From: Caballeronia sp. dw_19 | GTDB lineage: Bacteria; Pseudomonadota; Gammaproteobacteria; Burkholderiales; Burkholderiaceae | Length of the DNA stretch: 64,000 bases | Assembly (NCBI RefSeq): GCF_018449515.1 | Contig: NZ_JAAVUQ010000020.1 | Location: forward strand, 87,033 to 151,032 | Direction: 5' to 3' | Program-made: the position numbers and the translations under genes | The notes under the pieces: generated by a model | Database searches by the model: none | What the model saw: the letters and a program-made list of their open reading frames with translations, nothing else | What the model was told of the DNA's origin: nothing | Shown: positions 1 through 8,015 of the stretch, in pieces | How positions within the stretch are numbered: the stretch's first letter is position 1 | Layout of the letters: each line of letters begins with the position of its first letter

Positions 1-115
1 TAAGCCGGTACAGCGCCGCCAGATCCGAACGGACCTGCCATTCATCAGAGTCAAACATGTCGGCGTCGAACACGGCCTTGTGCGTATCGGGAGGCAGATT
101 TTGCGTTGCTTGCAT
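1..115 (-). CDS. class II aldolase/adducin family protein, N-terminal fragment cut by window edge
   Basis: Only the first 38 codons are inside the window; the gene continues beyond position 1. The peptide starts MQATQNLPPD and runs into VRSDLAALYRL, which matches the start of class II aldolase/adducin proteins, where a helix of the form V-R-x-D-L-A-A-x-Y-R-L precedes the metal-site region. These proteins are zinc-dependent aldolases, epimerases or decarboxylases acting on small sugars or hydroxy acids, but the catalytic histidines are not visible here. It is divergent from the MHS transporter at 417, so the two may share a regulatory region and a substrate. The family call rests on about 15 residues. 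Confidence 0.6.
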   Translation of the reverse strand, partial: MQATQNLPPDTHKAVFDADMFDSDEWQVRSDLAALYRL

Positions 116-416
116 GCTATGGATCTCTCTAGTTCGTGCGCGGTGACAGGACGTAGTGTTCGTTGAACAGAAAGCATTCGTCAAATTCCCTGTCCTTATC
201 CTCATCATCAATCCTGCTAATGCTTGACCCGGACTCCTGGCATTGAAACGCCGCAGCGCCCGCACCGCAACGCGGGTATGGAAGTATTAGCCACGTTGAT
301 ACTGACAATGCAAAAACGCGATTGTACGAATGATTTTTGACGCTTGATAAGTCGGTATCCCCTCTCGTACATCGCGTTTTGAACAACGCGCGCCACTTTC
401 AAGGAACACGAAAATC
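116..416. promoter_or_regulatory. divergent intergenic region between aldolase and transporter
   Basis: About 300 bases without a convincing gene. It must hold promoters for both divergent genes. AAGGA at 401-405 is the ribosome binding site of the transporter. I see no operator that I can assign. Confidence 0.45.
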
Positions 417-1754
417 ATGAAGGCAGCGGTCTCCGGCAGGCAACCCGTCCGCGCAGCGTTTGCGGCTTTTATCGGCACGACCGTCGAGTTCTACGACTTC
501 TATACCTACGCGACAGCCGCCGCGCTCGTGCTAGGTGACGTCTTCTTTCCAAGCAGCAATCACTTCATCAGCACGCTCGCTTCATTCGGCACATTCGCGG
601 TCGGCTTCATTGCACGGCCTCTGAGCGGTGCGGTGTTCGGGCACTTGGGCGACAAGCTGGGACGCAAGAAAATGCTGCTGCTGACCATGTTTCTCATGGG
701 CGTGGCGACCACCGGCATCGGCTTGTTGCCGTCTTACGCGACAGCCGGTATCTGGGCGCCAGCAATGCTGATCGTGCTCCGCATAGTGCAGGGCATTGCA
801 GTGGGCGGCGAGTGGGGCGGTGCCGTGCTGATGTCGAGTGAACACGCGCCGGAAGGACGCAAGACCTTCTTCGCGTCATTCCCGCAAATGGGAAGCCCCG
901 CAGGCCTGATTCTTTCGCTCATTTCCTTCCGGCTGGTGACGTCGCTCAATCACGACGACTTCATCTCCTGGGGATGGCGCTTGCCGTTTCTCGCAAGCTT
1001 CATCCTGCTCGCGGCCGGCCTGGTGATTCGCTCGGGTGTCAATGAATCGCCGGAGTTCGAGGCAATGAAGAAGTCGGACGAAATGGTGCAGTCACCCGTC
1101 AAGGAAGTGCTCAAATCGCATTGGGTGCCGATCCTTTTTGCGGCGGCGGCAACGACTATAGGGTCTGCCGGATTCTTCTTCACCAACACGTTCATGATCT
1201 CGTACGTGACGGTCTATTTGCATATGTCGAAGTCGCTGATTCTCGACTGCCTGTTTGCCGTCACCGTCATTCAGCTTCTCTCGCAACCAATCTCGGCGAT
1301 GCTGGCAGAACGATTTGGCAATGCCCGTTTCCTCACGGCCGCTGCGCTGCTTTCGATGCTGACGCCGTACCCCATGTTCATGCTCGTCAATACCGGAAAC
1401 CCGGTGGCGATCATTGCGGGTATCGCGTTCTCGGTGGTCGTGTTGTCGGCGGTCTATGCGGTTATCGCGGGCTTCATGACTTATGCGTTTCCCCGGCATC
1501 TGCGTTATTCCGGCATCTCGATTGCGTACCAGCTCTGTGCGACGATTGCCGGCGGTACGACACCGATCATCGGGACCATGATCGCGCAGCGATTCCAGGG
1601 TCAATGGGTGCCGCTCGCGCTCTTTTTTACAGTGCTGTCGGCGGTCTCGCTGATTGGCATTCGCGGCCTGGCGCGTCTTCAGAATGGACGTGAGTCGAAC
1701 GAGTCAAAACAGGCGGAATCGGTGGGGGCACTTGAGCGGCAAGGGGTGAATTGA
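417..1754 (+). CDS. MFS transporter, metabolite:H+ symporter (MHS) family
   Basis: A 445-residue, 12-TM secondary transporter of the inner membrane. The N-terminus (VEFYDFYTYATAAALVLG) and the loop 2-3 motif GHLGDKLGRKKML are typical of the MHS branch (ShiA, ProP, CitA type), as is the RIVQGIAVGGEWGGAVLM stretch in TM4-5. Members import organic acids, betaines or shikimate with protons. The start is supported by AAGGA twelve bases upstream. Divergence from a class II aldolase suggests import of an organic or hydroxy acid processed by that enzyme, but the substrate cannot be read from sequence. Confidence 0.9.
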   Translation: MKAAVSGRQPVRAAFAAFIGTTVEFYDFYTYATAAALVLGDVFFPSSNHFISTLASFGTFAVGFIARPLSGAVFGHLGDKLGRKKMLLLTMFLMGVATTGIGLLPSYATAGIWAPAMLIVLRIVQGIAVGGEWGGAVLMSSEHAPEGRKTFFASFPQMGSPAGLILSLISFRLVTSLNHDDFISWGWRLPFLASFILLAAGLVIRSGVNESPEFEAMKKSDEMVQSPVKEVLKSHWVPILFAAAATTIGSAGFFFTNTFMISYVTVYLHMSKSLILDCLFAVTVIQLLSQPISAMLAERFGNARFLTAAALLSMLTPYPMFMLVNTGNPVAIIAGIAFSVVVLSAVYAVIAGFMTYAFPRHLRYSGISIAYQLCATIAGGTTPIIGTMIAQRFQGQWVPLALFFTVLSAVSLIGIRGLARLQNGRESNESKQAESVGALERQGVN

Positions 1755-1760
1755 GGTGGC

Positions 1761-1805
1761 GAAGCGCATGCCAAGTCACCTTATTTTACGGCCGGCATGC
1801 GCTTC
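1761..1805 (+). terminator. stem-loop downstream of the MHS transporter
   Basis: GAAGCGCATGCC at 1761-1772 is the exact reverse complement of GGCATGCGCTTC at 1794-1805, separated by 21 bases. It begins seven bases after the transporter stop codon. No U tract follows, so it may be a weak terminator or an mRNA-stabilising hairpin. Confidence 0.5.
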
Positions 1806-2019
1806 CTTACCCGCTGAAAGACTTGAGTCTGGCTCGGTTGACCCGGCAATTGCAACGGGAAGTTTCTGCGGGCACCGGTTACGGCCCGCACGGCGCTTGT
1901 TCATTGCGAGAATGTAACCGTGTAATGCCGTGAAAAATGGCTGTAGCGTGAATGTCGATTTGGCTCTCTAGGATGCATGAACGCAAACGGTTGCGATTCA
2001 TTCATGCAAGGAGATTCCC

Positions 2020-2241
2020 ATGCTCAGCCCTCACGAGTTGTCGACACTGCTCCTGATCCAACACTCGCCGTCGCAAGTGGAACCTCAATGTTCCGACGTG
2101 GCGAGTCTCGAGCACGAGCACCTCGTCAGCATTGATGCGAGCACGAGCGGTCGGGCTACGCCGCGCCTGACTTCGCAAGGCTCCGAGTTATTGCAGCAGT
2201 TGCATCGATTCTGCACCCGTGAGTTTGCTGAGAACCACTGA
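2020..2241 (+). CDS. small conserved-type hypothetical protein (73 aa)
   Basis: A 73-residue soluble protein starting MLSPHELSTLLL. It has a strong ribosome binding site, AAGGAG, about ten bases before the ATG, in a leader with no competing gene. The sequence (LSPHELSTLLLI..., later PRLTSQGSELLQQL) looks like a small winged-helix-like or regulatory fold with T-x-x-G-x-x-L-L near the end, a pattern familiar from short Burkholderia proteins of unknown role. No catalytic motif is seen. It stands alone between the transporter and a convergent TetR gene. The function is unknown. Confidence 0.6.
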   Translation: MLSPHELSTLLLIQHSPSQVEPQCSDVASLEHEHLVSIDASTSGRATPRLTSQGSELLQQLHRFCTREFAENH

Positions 2242-2276
2242 ACCTGCACTCATGCCCGCCACCGTTCACCGTGGGT

Positions 2277-2885
2277 TCATTGCTGCGCAGCCCCGTCCTG
2301 CTTCATGACAAGCGCATGTGCGGCGGTGAGAATCGACAGCGCCAGTTCGTGATCGTCCACTGCGCGCGCCAGCGTGATCGCGCCCACGATCGTGGCCGCC
2401 ACTCCTAGTCCCAGCGCTTCGCTCCCGGTTTCGTCTCCGCTTCCGTCTCCGCCTCCCGCGGCTTGCGTCAACTGATCTGCAAGCCGCCGCAAGTGCGTGG
2501 TGTAGAGCGCTTTTACGTCCGCTGTTGCATGCACCGTATCGCCGGCAAGTGCGCACAGTGCGCATCCGGTGCCGGGATTGTCCGCGTGAGCGGGGTGCAG
2601 GTAGGCATCGACGATCGCTGCGAATGGTGTCTTTGAATGTTTCGCCGCATCGGCCGCACGCGACATCACGCGTGTCTGGCCCCGTGTCATTGCCTGTTCC
2701 AGCGCGGCGATGATCAACGCATCGCGCGACGAAAAATGTCCATAGAACGCGCCGTGGGTAAGCCCCGCACTGCGCATGCAATCGGCGACCCCCAACGCTT
2801 CCAGGCCGTGCTCGCGGATCTGCCGCGCTGCCGTGTCCAGCACGCGTTGCCTGCTCTCCGCTTTCTGCGCCTGTGAGTAACCCAT
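2277..2885 (-). CDS. TetR/AcrR family transcriptional regulator
   Basis: 202 residues. The N-terminal helix-turn-helix is clear: RVLDTAARQIREHGLEALGV, then the recognition helix region in GLTHGAFYGHFSSRDALI (about residues 15-60). The C-terminal ligand domain contains a CALCALAG segment and resembles the TetR subgroup with DUF1956/TetR_C-like domains that often guards an oxidoreductase. It is divergent from the SDR at 3025, with 139 bases between them, so it most likely represses itself and the SDR. The inducer is unknown. Confidence 0.9.
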   Translation of the reverse strand: MGYSQAQKAESRQRVLDTAARQIREHGLEALGVADCMRSAGLTHGAFYGHFSSRDALIIAALEQAMTRGQTRVMSRAADAAKHSKTPFAAIVDAYLHPAHADNPGTGCALCALAGDTVHATADVKALYTTHLRRLADQLTQAAGGGDGSGDETGSEALGLGVAATIVGAITLARAVDDHELALSILTAAHALVMKQDGAAQQ

Positions 2886-3024
2886 CTCAATCCTCGCTTG
2901 ACAATCTGCATGATGACGATAATACTGAATTTGTGGATTATGATCAACATTTAGATTGATGGCGTGTCGTTACATCGATGCATTTTCTGCCGCAACCGGG
3001 CGGTGACCAACAGGAGAAGGACCC

Positions 3025-3801
3025 ATGCGTTTCACCAATAAAACTGCCTTGATTACGGGCGGAAACAGCGGGATTGGTTTTGCGACAGCGAAGTTGTTGA
3101 TTGCTGAAGGCGCTCGCGTGGCGATCACGGGGCGCGACCGCGCGAAGCTCGACGAGGCGGCATCGGAGCTTGGCGCAAACGCGCTCGCCATCCAGGCGGA
3201 TCTGGACGATCCGACCGCAATCGATTCGGTGATCAAGCAGGTCGGCGACGCTTACGGTTCGCTTGATATCGTGTTTGCCAACGCGGGGATTTCAGGGCCA
3301 ACGCCGCTGGGCGGCACGACCGCTGCGGCGTTCGAGGCGATTCTGCGCACTAACCTGACGGCGGTTTTTCTTACGGTTCAGGCGGCGCTGCCGCTGATGT
3401 CGGCGGGGGGATCGATCGTGCTGAATGGTTCGGTCATGCGTGAGCTTGGCCGGGCGGGTACGGCGGCTTATTCGGCGTCGAAGGCCGGCATTACCGGCAT
3501 GGCGAAAGTGTTTGCCGGTGAGCTCGTGCAACGCGGCATTCGCGTGAACACGGTGATCCCCGGCGCCACGCGTACGCCGATCTGGACCCGTGGTGCACGA
3601 GTCGGCGCGACACTGGACGGCACGGAAGACGCACTCTCACCGGCTATTCCAATGGGACGCCTCGCCGCCGCTGAAGAGGTCGCGGAGGCCGTATTGTTCC
3701 TTGCGTCGGACGGCGCGTCCGGGATCACGGCGGCCGAGATTGTGGTCGATGGCGGCACGATCGGCGCGCCATGGGGCTCCCCAGCGCTTCGCAAAAGCTA
3801 A
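3025..3801 (+). CDS. SDR family NAD(P)-dependent oxidoreductase
   Basis: 258 residues, the usual length of a classical short-chain dehydrogenase. The cofactor motif TGGNSGIG is at residues 11-18, NAG at 86-88, catalytic Ser136, Tyr149 and Lys153 (YSASK), and the PG of the substrate side at VIPGATRTP. Absence of an acidic residue right after strand 2 and an Arg in TGRDR suggest NADP(H) preference. AGGAGAAGG lies just before the ATG. It is divergent from the TetR gene at 2277-2885, which is its likely repressor. The substrate cannot be predicted; such TetR-SDR pairs often deal with quinones or carbonyl compounds. Confidence 0.9.
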   Translation: MRFTNKTALITGGNSGIGFATAKLLIAEGARVAITGRDRAKLDEAASELGANALAIQADLDDPTAIDSVIKQVGDAYGSLDIVFANAGISGPTPLGGTTAAAFEAILRTNLTAVFLTVQAALPLMSAGGSIVLNGSVMRELGRAGTAAYSASKAGITGMAKVFAGELVQRGIRVNTVIPGATRTPIWTRGARVGATLDGTEDALSPAIPMGRLAAAEEVAEAVLFLASDGASGITAAEIVVDGGTIGAPWGSPALRKS

Positions 3802-3808
3802 GCACGCG

Positions 3809-3922
3809 TTATGCCACCGGCGCGGCACACGCAACGGCGTGGCCGCGTTGTGTGGCAGGCACTGCGGGCACGCTCTCCATCCCCGCAGTGTCTCTGCCGA
3901 ACATCGCCTGATAGACGACCGC
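3809..3922 (-). pseudogene. possible C-terminal remnant of an oligopeptide-type ABC ATPase
   Basis: A 37-codon open frame on the minus strand, bounded by stops, ends ...MESVPAVPATQRGHAVACAAPVA. The ending G-H-x-V-A-C is the signature tail of OppD/DppD-family ATPases (oligo_HPY C-terminal region). There is no start codon context and nothing of the ATPase core nearby. It lies between the SDR and the FAD oxidase. If real, it is the scar of a deleted peptide or opine importer. The match is short, so this remains a suggestion. Confidence 0.3.
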
Positions 3923-3980
3923 TTAAAGCCCTGCTCAAATCGAGGCACATCATGGCGCGAAGACGCCGGCCGAGATGAAA

Positions 3981-4003
3981 CGAAAGCTTTATTCCGAAAG
4001 CTT
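3981..4003. repeat. paired CGAAAGCTT repeats, possible operator
   Basis: CGAAAGCTT occurs at 3981-3989 and again at 3995-4003, 14 bases apart, and the two copies also form an inverted repeat (AAGCTTT...GAAAGCTT). This sits about 120 bases before the FAD oxidase start, a reasonable place for a regulator site. No protein can be assigned to it. Confidence 0.3.
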
Positions 4004-4123
4004 GGAGAGCGCGCGCGTATGATCTACGTCTGGAAGTTTCTGGGGCGGTGAACGATGAGTGGCGGATATCCGTCCACCATTCGCCGCCGCGAACAAACTG
4101 GACGTAGAGGAGAGATTCAACGC

Positions 4124-5374
4124 ATGAAGTTCGACACAGTCGTGCTGGGCGCGGGCATCGTGGGGGTATCGGTCGCCATTCATTTGCAAAAGCGTGGCCG
4201 CTCGGTCGCGCTCGTGGACCGCAAGCGTCCGGGTCTCGAAACGTCATTCGGCAACGCGGGGCTGTTGCAGCGCGAGGGTGTCTACCCCTACGCGCTTCCC
4301 CGCGACATCGGCACGCTGATGCACTACGCCCGCAATTCGTCCATCGATGTCCATTACCATCGCGACGCATTGCCCGCGCTGGCGCCATTCCTCTGGGCCT
4401 ACTGGCGCAATTCCGAACCCGCGCGCCATGCCGCCATCGCGCGTCAGTACGCTACCCTGATCGAACATTGCGTGACCGAGCATGAGGTCCTTGCGCGCGA
4501 GGCCGGCGTTGAGTCGTTGTTGCGGCCAACGGGCTGGATCAAGGTGTTCCACAGTGCTGCCGCTCAGGATGACGAGTTGCGTGACGCAGAGCGGTGGCAT
4601 CGCGAGTTTGGCGTGCAATACAAGCTCCTCGATCCGGCGACGTTGCAACTAGCGGAGCCGCATCTCGACCGTTCGCTAATAGGTGGTTTGCATTACACGG
4701 ATGCGGTGTCGGTCACCGATCCAGGCGCGTTGGTCGCGGGTTATGCAGCGTACTTCGAGCGTCTGGGAGGCCGCTTCCTGACCGGCGATGCAACGTCGCT
4801 CGAAGCCGATGGCGACGGCTGGCGCGTGATGACGCAAGACGGTGCGGTCAGTGCGTCGTCGGCGGTGATCGCGTTGGGGCCGTGGGCTAAAGACGTGACC
4901 TCAGCGCTCGGCTACCGGCTGCCGCTTGCGGTCAAGCGCGGTTACCACATGCATTACGCGCCGCAACCCGGGACGGTGCTGAACCATCCCGTGCTGGACG
5001 TGGATAACGGTTTCCTGCTCGCGCCAATGGCACGCGGCATTCGGCTGACAACGGGTGTTGAACTGGCGGATCGCGATGCGCCCAAGACACCCGTGCAACT
5101 GATGCGTGCCGAGCCCGTGGCGCGTACGCTGTTCCCGCTCGGCGAGCGGGTAGACGACGAACCGTGGATGGGCCGGCGTCCGTGTACGCCCGACATGATG
5201 CCGATCATCGGCCCCGCGCCGCGTCACAAGACCATGTGGTTTGCGTTCGGACACGCGCATCATGGGTTGACGCTCGGCGCGGTCACCGGGCGGCTGATCG
5301 CGTCCATGATGACGGGGGAAGAACCGTTCGTCGATGTCACGCCGTTCAGGGCTGACCGCTTCGAATCGGTCTGA
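4124..5374 (+). CDS. FAD-dependent oxidoreductase, DAO family (DadA-like D-amino acid dehydrogenase)
   Basis: 416 residues from the ATG at 4124, which has GAGGAG upstream and begins directly with the Rossmann strand MKFDTVVLGAGIVG (GxGxxG at 9-14). An upstream in-frame ATG at 4055 would add 23 residues with no function. The C-terminal GRRPCTPDMMPIIGPAP and FAFGHAHHGLTLGAVTGRLIA are the FAD-closing motifs of DadA/glycine-oxidase-like enzymes. The likely reaction is oxidative deamination of a D-amino acid or secondary amine at the inner face of the membrane, passing electrons to quinone or oxygen. It stands alone; no racemase is adjacent. Confidence 0.85.
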   Translation: MKFDTVVLGAGIVGVSVAIHLQKRGRSVALVDRKRPGLETSFGNAGLLQREGVYPYALPRDIGTLMHYARNSSIDVHYHRDALPALAPFLWAYWRNSEPARHAAIARQYATLIEHCVTEHEVLAREAGVESLLRPTGWIKVFHSAAAQDDELRDAERWHREFGVQYKLLDPATLQLAEPHLDRSLIGGLHYTDAVSVTDPGALVAGYAAYFERLGGRFLTGDATSLEADGDGWRVMTQDGAVSASSAVIALGPWAKDVTSALGYRLPLAVKRGYHMHYAPQPGTVLNHPVLDVDNGFLLAPMARGIRLTTGVELADRDAPKTPVQLMRAEPVARTLFPLGERVDDEPWMGRRPCTPDMMPIIGPAPRHKTMWFAFGHAHHGLTLGAVTGRLIASMMTGEEPFVDVTPFRADRFESV

Positions 5375-5540
5375 AGGCAACCGCGTCTGGCCGAACCCGC
5401 ACGCGATCGATCATCTGACATGCGGGGCCTGCTCTGAAAATTTGTCGATAGCCCCGTAGAATCGGGTCAGACGCAAGCAAGCTCCGCTCGTTTCGGTACT
5501 AAGCCGAACGCTGATTCCTGACCTCATCCTGCCAACGCCA

Positions 5541-6149
5541 ATGAACGCTACCGCTACCGAAAACCACGTGAACCAGCCCGAGATCTGGCTGATCCGTCAT
5601 GGTGAAACCGAATGGAGCCTGTCCGGCCAGCACACGGGCCGCACCGATATTCCTCTGACCGATCACGGGCGCGAACAGGCGCGTTCGCTGCGGCCGGTGC
5701 TTGCCGCACAGCCCTTCGACCTCGTGCTGTGCAGCCCGATGTCTCGCGCTCGCGATACCTGCGCCGAGGCCGGTCTTGGTGCCCAGGCAGAAGAAGAGCC
5801 GCGGCTGAGCGAATGGAACTACGGTATCTATGAAGGCCGTACGACGAAGGATATCCGCGCTGAGGACCCTGACTGGGCCGTATGGACCTCGCCGATACCG
5901 GAAGGCGAAAATGTCGAAGACATCCAGGCGCGCGCGGAGTCTCTGATCCAGCGGCTGCTTGCCACGAACGGGCGCATCGCGCTGTTTTCGCATGCGCATT
6001 TCCTGCGGGTTCTCGGTGCCTGCTGGATGGCCGATTCAGCGGCGCTTGGAGCGCATTTGCTACTCGATACCGCGTCGGTGAGCGTGCTAGGTTTCGATCG
6101 CGAAACAAGGGCGCTTAAGCAATGGAACGTGCGTTATCCGCAATCGTAG
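5541..6149 (+). CDS. histidine phosphatase family protein (phosphoglycerate mutase-like)
   Basis: 202 residues. RHGETEW at 19-25 carries the phosphorylated His20; T-G-R-T-D-I-P-L-T follows as in the branch-1 histidine phosphatases. The acid catalyst region is SEWNYGIYEG (about 90-99) and the second catalytic histidine is His151 in LFSHAHFLRVLG. The family covers cofactor-dependent phosphoglycerate mutases and broad-specificity phosphatases such as GpmB, CobC and PhoE. The short length and lone position favour a phosphatase over a glycolytic mutase. Substrate unknown. Confidence 0.85.
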   Translation: MNATATENHVNQPEIWLIRHGETEWSLSGQHTGRTDIPLTDHGREQARSLRPVLAAQPFDLVLCSPMSRARDTCAEAGLGAQAEEEPRLSEWNYGIYEGRTTKDIRAEDPDWAVWTSPIPEGENVEDIQARAESLIQRLLATNGRIALFSHAHFLRVLGACWMADSAALGAHLLLDTASVSVLGFDRETRALKQWNVRYPQS

Positions 6150-6231
6150 GGCAGGGCCCTGAAACAGGAGGCATATTTTTGCAGCAAGTGCAGGGATAGG
6201 CTTTACCCACAAAGTGCGACCCTATGCTTTG

Positions 6232-6262
6232 CAACAGAGCCGACGTCAAGTCGGCTTTGTTG
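6232..6262 (+). terminator. hairpin downstream of the phosphatase
   Basis: CAACA and AGCCGAC pair with GTCGGCT and TGTTG around a five-base loop, giving a nearly continuous 12-bp stem. The T-rich right side (TTTGTTGT) is compatible with a Rho-independent terminator for the phosphatase gene. Confidence 0.55.
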
Positions 6263-6293
6263 TATCCGGACGCAGCTTTAAAGTCCCAGTTTG

Positions 6294-6376
6294 TTAAGGA
6301 TTGTCGGACGCCTGCCCGCCGGCTTTCGCGTGCGCTTGCAGGCCGGGTGTTTAGGAGAGGCGTCTACAATCCCTAA
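6294..6376. repeat. dispersed palindromic repeat, copy 1
   Basis: The left arm TTAAGGATTGTCGGACGCCT (6294-6313) pairs imperfectly with the right arm AGGCGTCTACAATCCCTAA (6358-6376). The stretch TTGTCGGACGCCTGCCCGCC at 6301-6320 recurs with one change at 25108-25127, where a similar right arm follows. The two copies therefore belong to one REP-like family with terminal inverted repeats and variable centres. Confidence 0.55.
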
Positions 6377-6844
6377 CGATCGAATCCAACGACGACCGGC
6401 TCGGCTTGACCTACTACCGTCACTACCGTCGTTCGTCACGAGTCAACTTCAATGGCGGCTTCCAAGGTACAACGGCCGTCGGCAGTTCGGCCTTTGCGGT
6501 CGTGGGCGAGCTCGTCTTAGTCTTCGCGAATGTCGGCTTTAGGCGCCTTGGTTGAACTGGCGCTATCGGCCAAAACCGGCATCTCAATACGCACCGGTCA
6601 AGATCCTCAAGCGGTCGTTGAAGCACTGCCTCGATATCGAATTCCAAAGCAAGGAACGGAGTGTCTTGAATCGACCGTTGCGATACATTTTCCGCGACGA
6701 GATCCGTCATCGAACTCAAGATGCCGCGTCAGCGGTTTAAGGGGTCGTTGAGATCGGCGACGACCGTCCCTTGCCCCTGCGCTGCTCCCCAGACGGGCAT
6801 GCCCCGAACTGCCCCTCAGAATGATTACGCGAAAGGAATTCACC

Positions 6845-7627
6845 GTGCCAGCACTAGAGGAAAATAAACCTTTCATCGGACGTTGGTCGAGAGCCCTCTG
6901 GTGCAAGGCCCGCAATGTGTGCAACGCACTCGCCCGGAAAGCAGGTCCGTCGTCTCCGTTCGCGAGGCCCAACGCGGAGGCGGCACAGGTTGCCGAGATA
7001 AAAAGCGTCTTTGGCCTCCCCGAGCCACGCCGTGTGGAAAGCTTCAGTGATGGGGCTTTCGCCATCATCATTACGCTGCTTGTTCTGGAGATCCATCGCC
7101 CGAATGCTGCGCCAGGAAGATTGGGGGAAGAGCTTGTGGCGGAATGGTCTTCCTACTTGGCCTATGCAATTGCGTTCATCTACGTTGGAATCATCTGGCT
7201 CAACCATCACTACATGTTCGAGCGTCTCTCTAAGGTGGATGTGACACTCAACTGCATCAATCTCGGCATCGTTGGCACCGCAGCCTTGATTCCGTTTCCG
7301 ACCGGCGTGCTGGCGGGTGCATTCCGCGACGGGAACCTCATGGACCAGAAGGCAGCCGTGGTGCTTTATGCCTTGATAGCCGGACTCATGTCGGCGTCAT
7401 GGCTCCCTGCCTTTCGGCATTTGCATCGCCATCCTGAACTCTTGAAGCCGCATCTGCCGGCGGCTGCTTTTGCGTCGCAGGTGCTTCGACCGGCGCTTGG
7501 CATCCTGCTTTACATCATTGCAGCGGCGCTAGGTTGGTTTGTTCACCCGCTTATCGCAATTGGGATTTTCATCTTCGTTGTCGGCTACTACGCCTTGACG
7601 AGCCAAGGCATCTATTCAAACCGGTGA
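6845..7627 (+). CDS. TMEM175/DUF1211 family membrane protein, putative potassium channel
   Basis: 260 residues from a GTG at 6845 that has AAAGGA eight bases upstream; an ATG at 6821 is in frame but lacks a site. After a soluble N-terminal stretch of about 60 residues comes the diagnostic R-V-E-S-FSDGAFAIIITLLVLEI, the RxxxFSDxxxAI motif of the TMEM175 family, followed by about five further membrane helices. Bacterial members have one six-helix repeat and assemble as tetrameric potassium-permeable channels without the usual selectivity filter. Hydrophobic Ile/Leu residues of the first helix line the pore. It appears to be transcribed alone. Confidence 0.85.
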   Translation: MPALEENKPFIGRWSRALWCKARNVCNALARKAGPSSPFARPNAEAAQVAEIKSVFGLPEPRRVESFSDGAFAIIITLLVLEIHRPNAAPGRLGEELVAEWSSYLAYAIAFIYVGIIWLNHHYMFERLSKVDVTLNCINLGIVGTAALIPFPTGVLAGAFRDGNLMDQKAAVVLYALIAGLMSASWLPAFRHLHRHPELLKPHLPAAAFASQVLRPALGILLYIIAAALGWFVHPLIAIGIFIFVVGYYALTSQGIYSNR

Positions 7628-7793
7628 ATGCCCGGCGAGGGGATTGGCGCGCCATGCGTACCCGTGGGTACCGCGCAGGTGTGCGTGCAGGCGAGTCCCG
7701 GTTCGTCATACTCGGCCACCTCCGTCGATGGCGGACCGAGTGCCGGGGCGTACGGCTTCGTTTCGTTCTGTGGGGTGGGTCTCCGGCCAGGGA

Positions 7794-8015
7794 CTATTTA
7801 GCGTAGTGGAAGATGATGCCCAGTGTATGGCGCTGCCCGCGATCCAGCTTGCTGACGCCATGGCGCAAGTTCGAGCGATAGAACCCACGCATGGAGCGCA
7901 CGGGGCGATGGTTGACGGCGAAGACCACCGCATCACCCTGCCGCAGCGGCATGACCTCGATATGGCTTACCAGCCCGGATATCTTGCAATGAGGCAGAGC
8001 CACAGCGAGAGACAT
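7794..8015 (-). pseudogene. C-terminal remnant of a 2OG-Fe(II) oxygenase (Oxygenase-NA/DUF2086 type)
   Basis: The 73-residue frame ends HIEVMPLRQGDAVVFAVNHRPVRSMRG, then a run with SNLRHGVSKL and RHTLGIIFHYAK. This is the conserved C-terminus of the small 2OG-Fe(II) oxygenases common in Burkholderia, with the arginine/histidine of R-H-G-V-S and R-H-T-L-G-I-I-F-H. The HxD metal motif and the whole N-terminal two-thirds are missing. Its upstream end overlaps, in another frame, the last 17 codons of the gene at 7967-8542, so the two were probably joined by a deletion. Confidence 0.7.

Larger units (their letters stand above)
6150..6844. other. gene-poor stretch with terminator and palindromic repeat
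   Basis: About 690 bases. The first part holds a hairpin (6232-6262) and a dispersed palindromic repeat (6294-6376). From about 6400 to 6740 several frames stay open on both strands, for example a 99-codon minus frame 6423-6719, but none has a ribosome binding site or a family I recognise. AAAGGA near 6832 belongs to the next gene. Confidence 0.4.

Noticed and set aside
1121..1693. 190-codon plus frame inside the MHS transporter
   Set aside because: Overlaps the transporter on the same strand in another frame; no independent start or family.
6423..6719. 99-codon minus frame in the gap before the TMEM175 gene
   Set aside because: No ribosome binding site or recognisable family, and the opposite strand is equally open.
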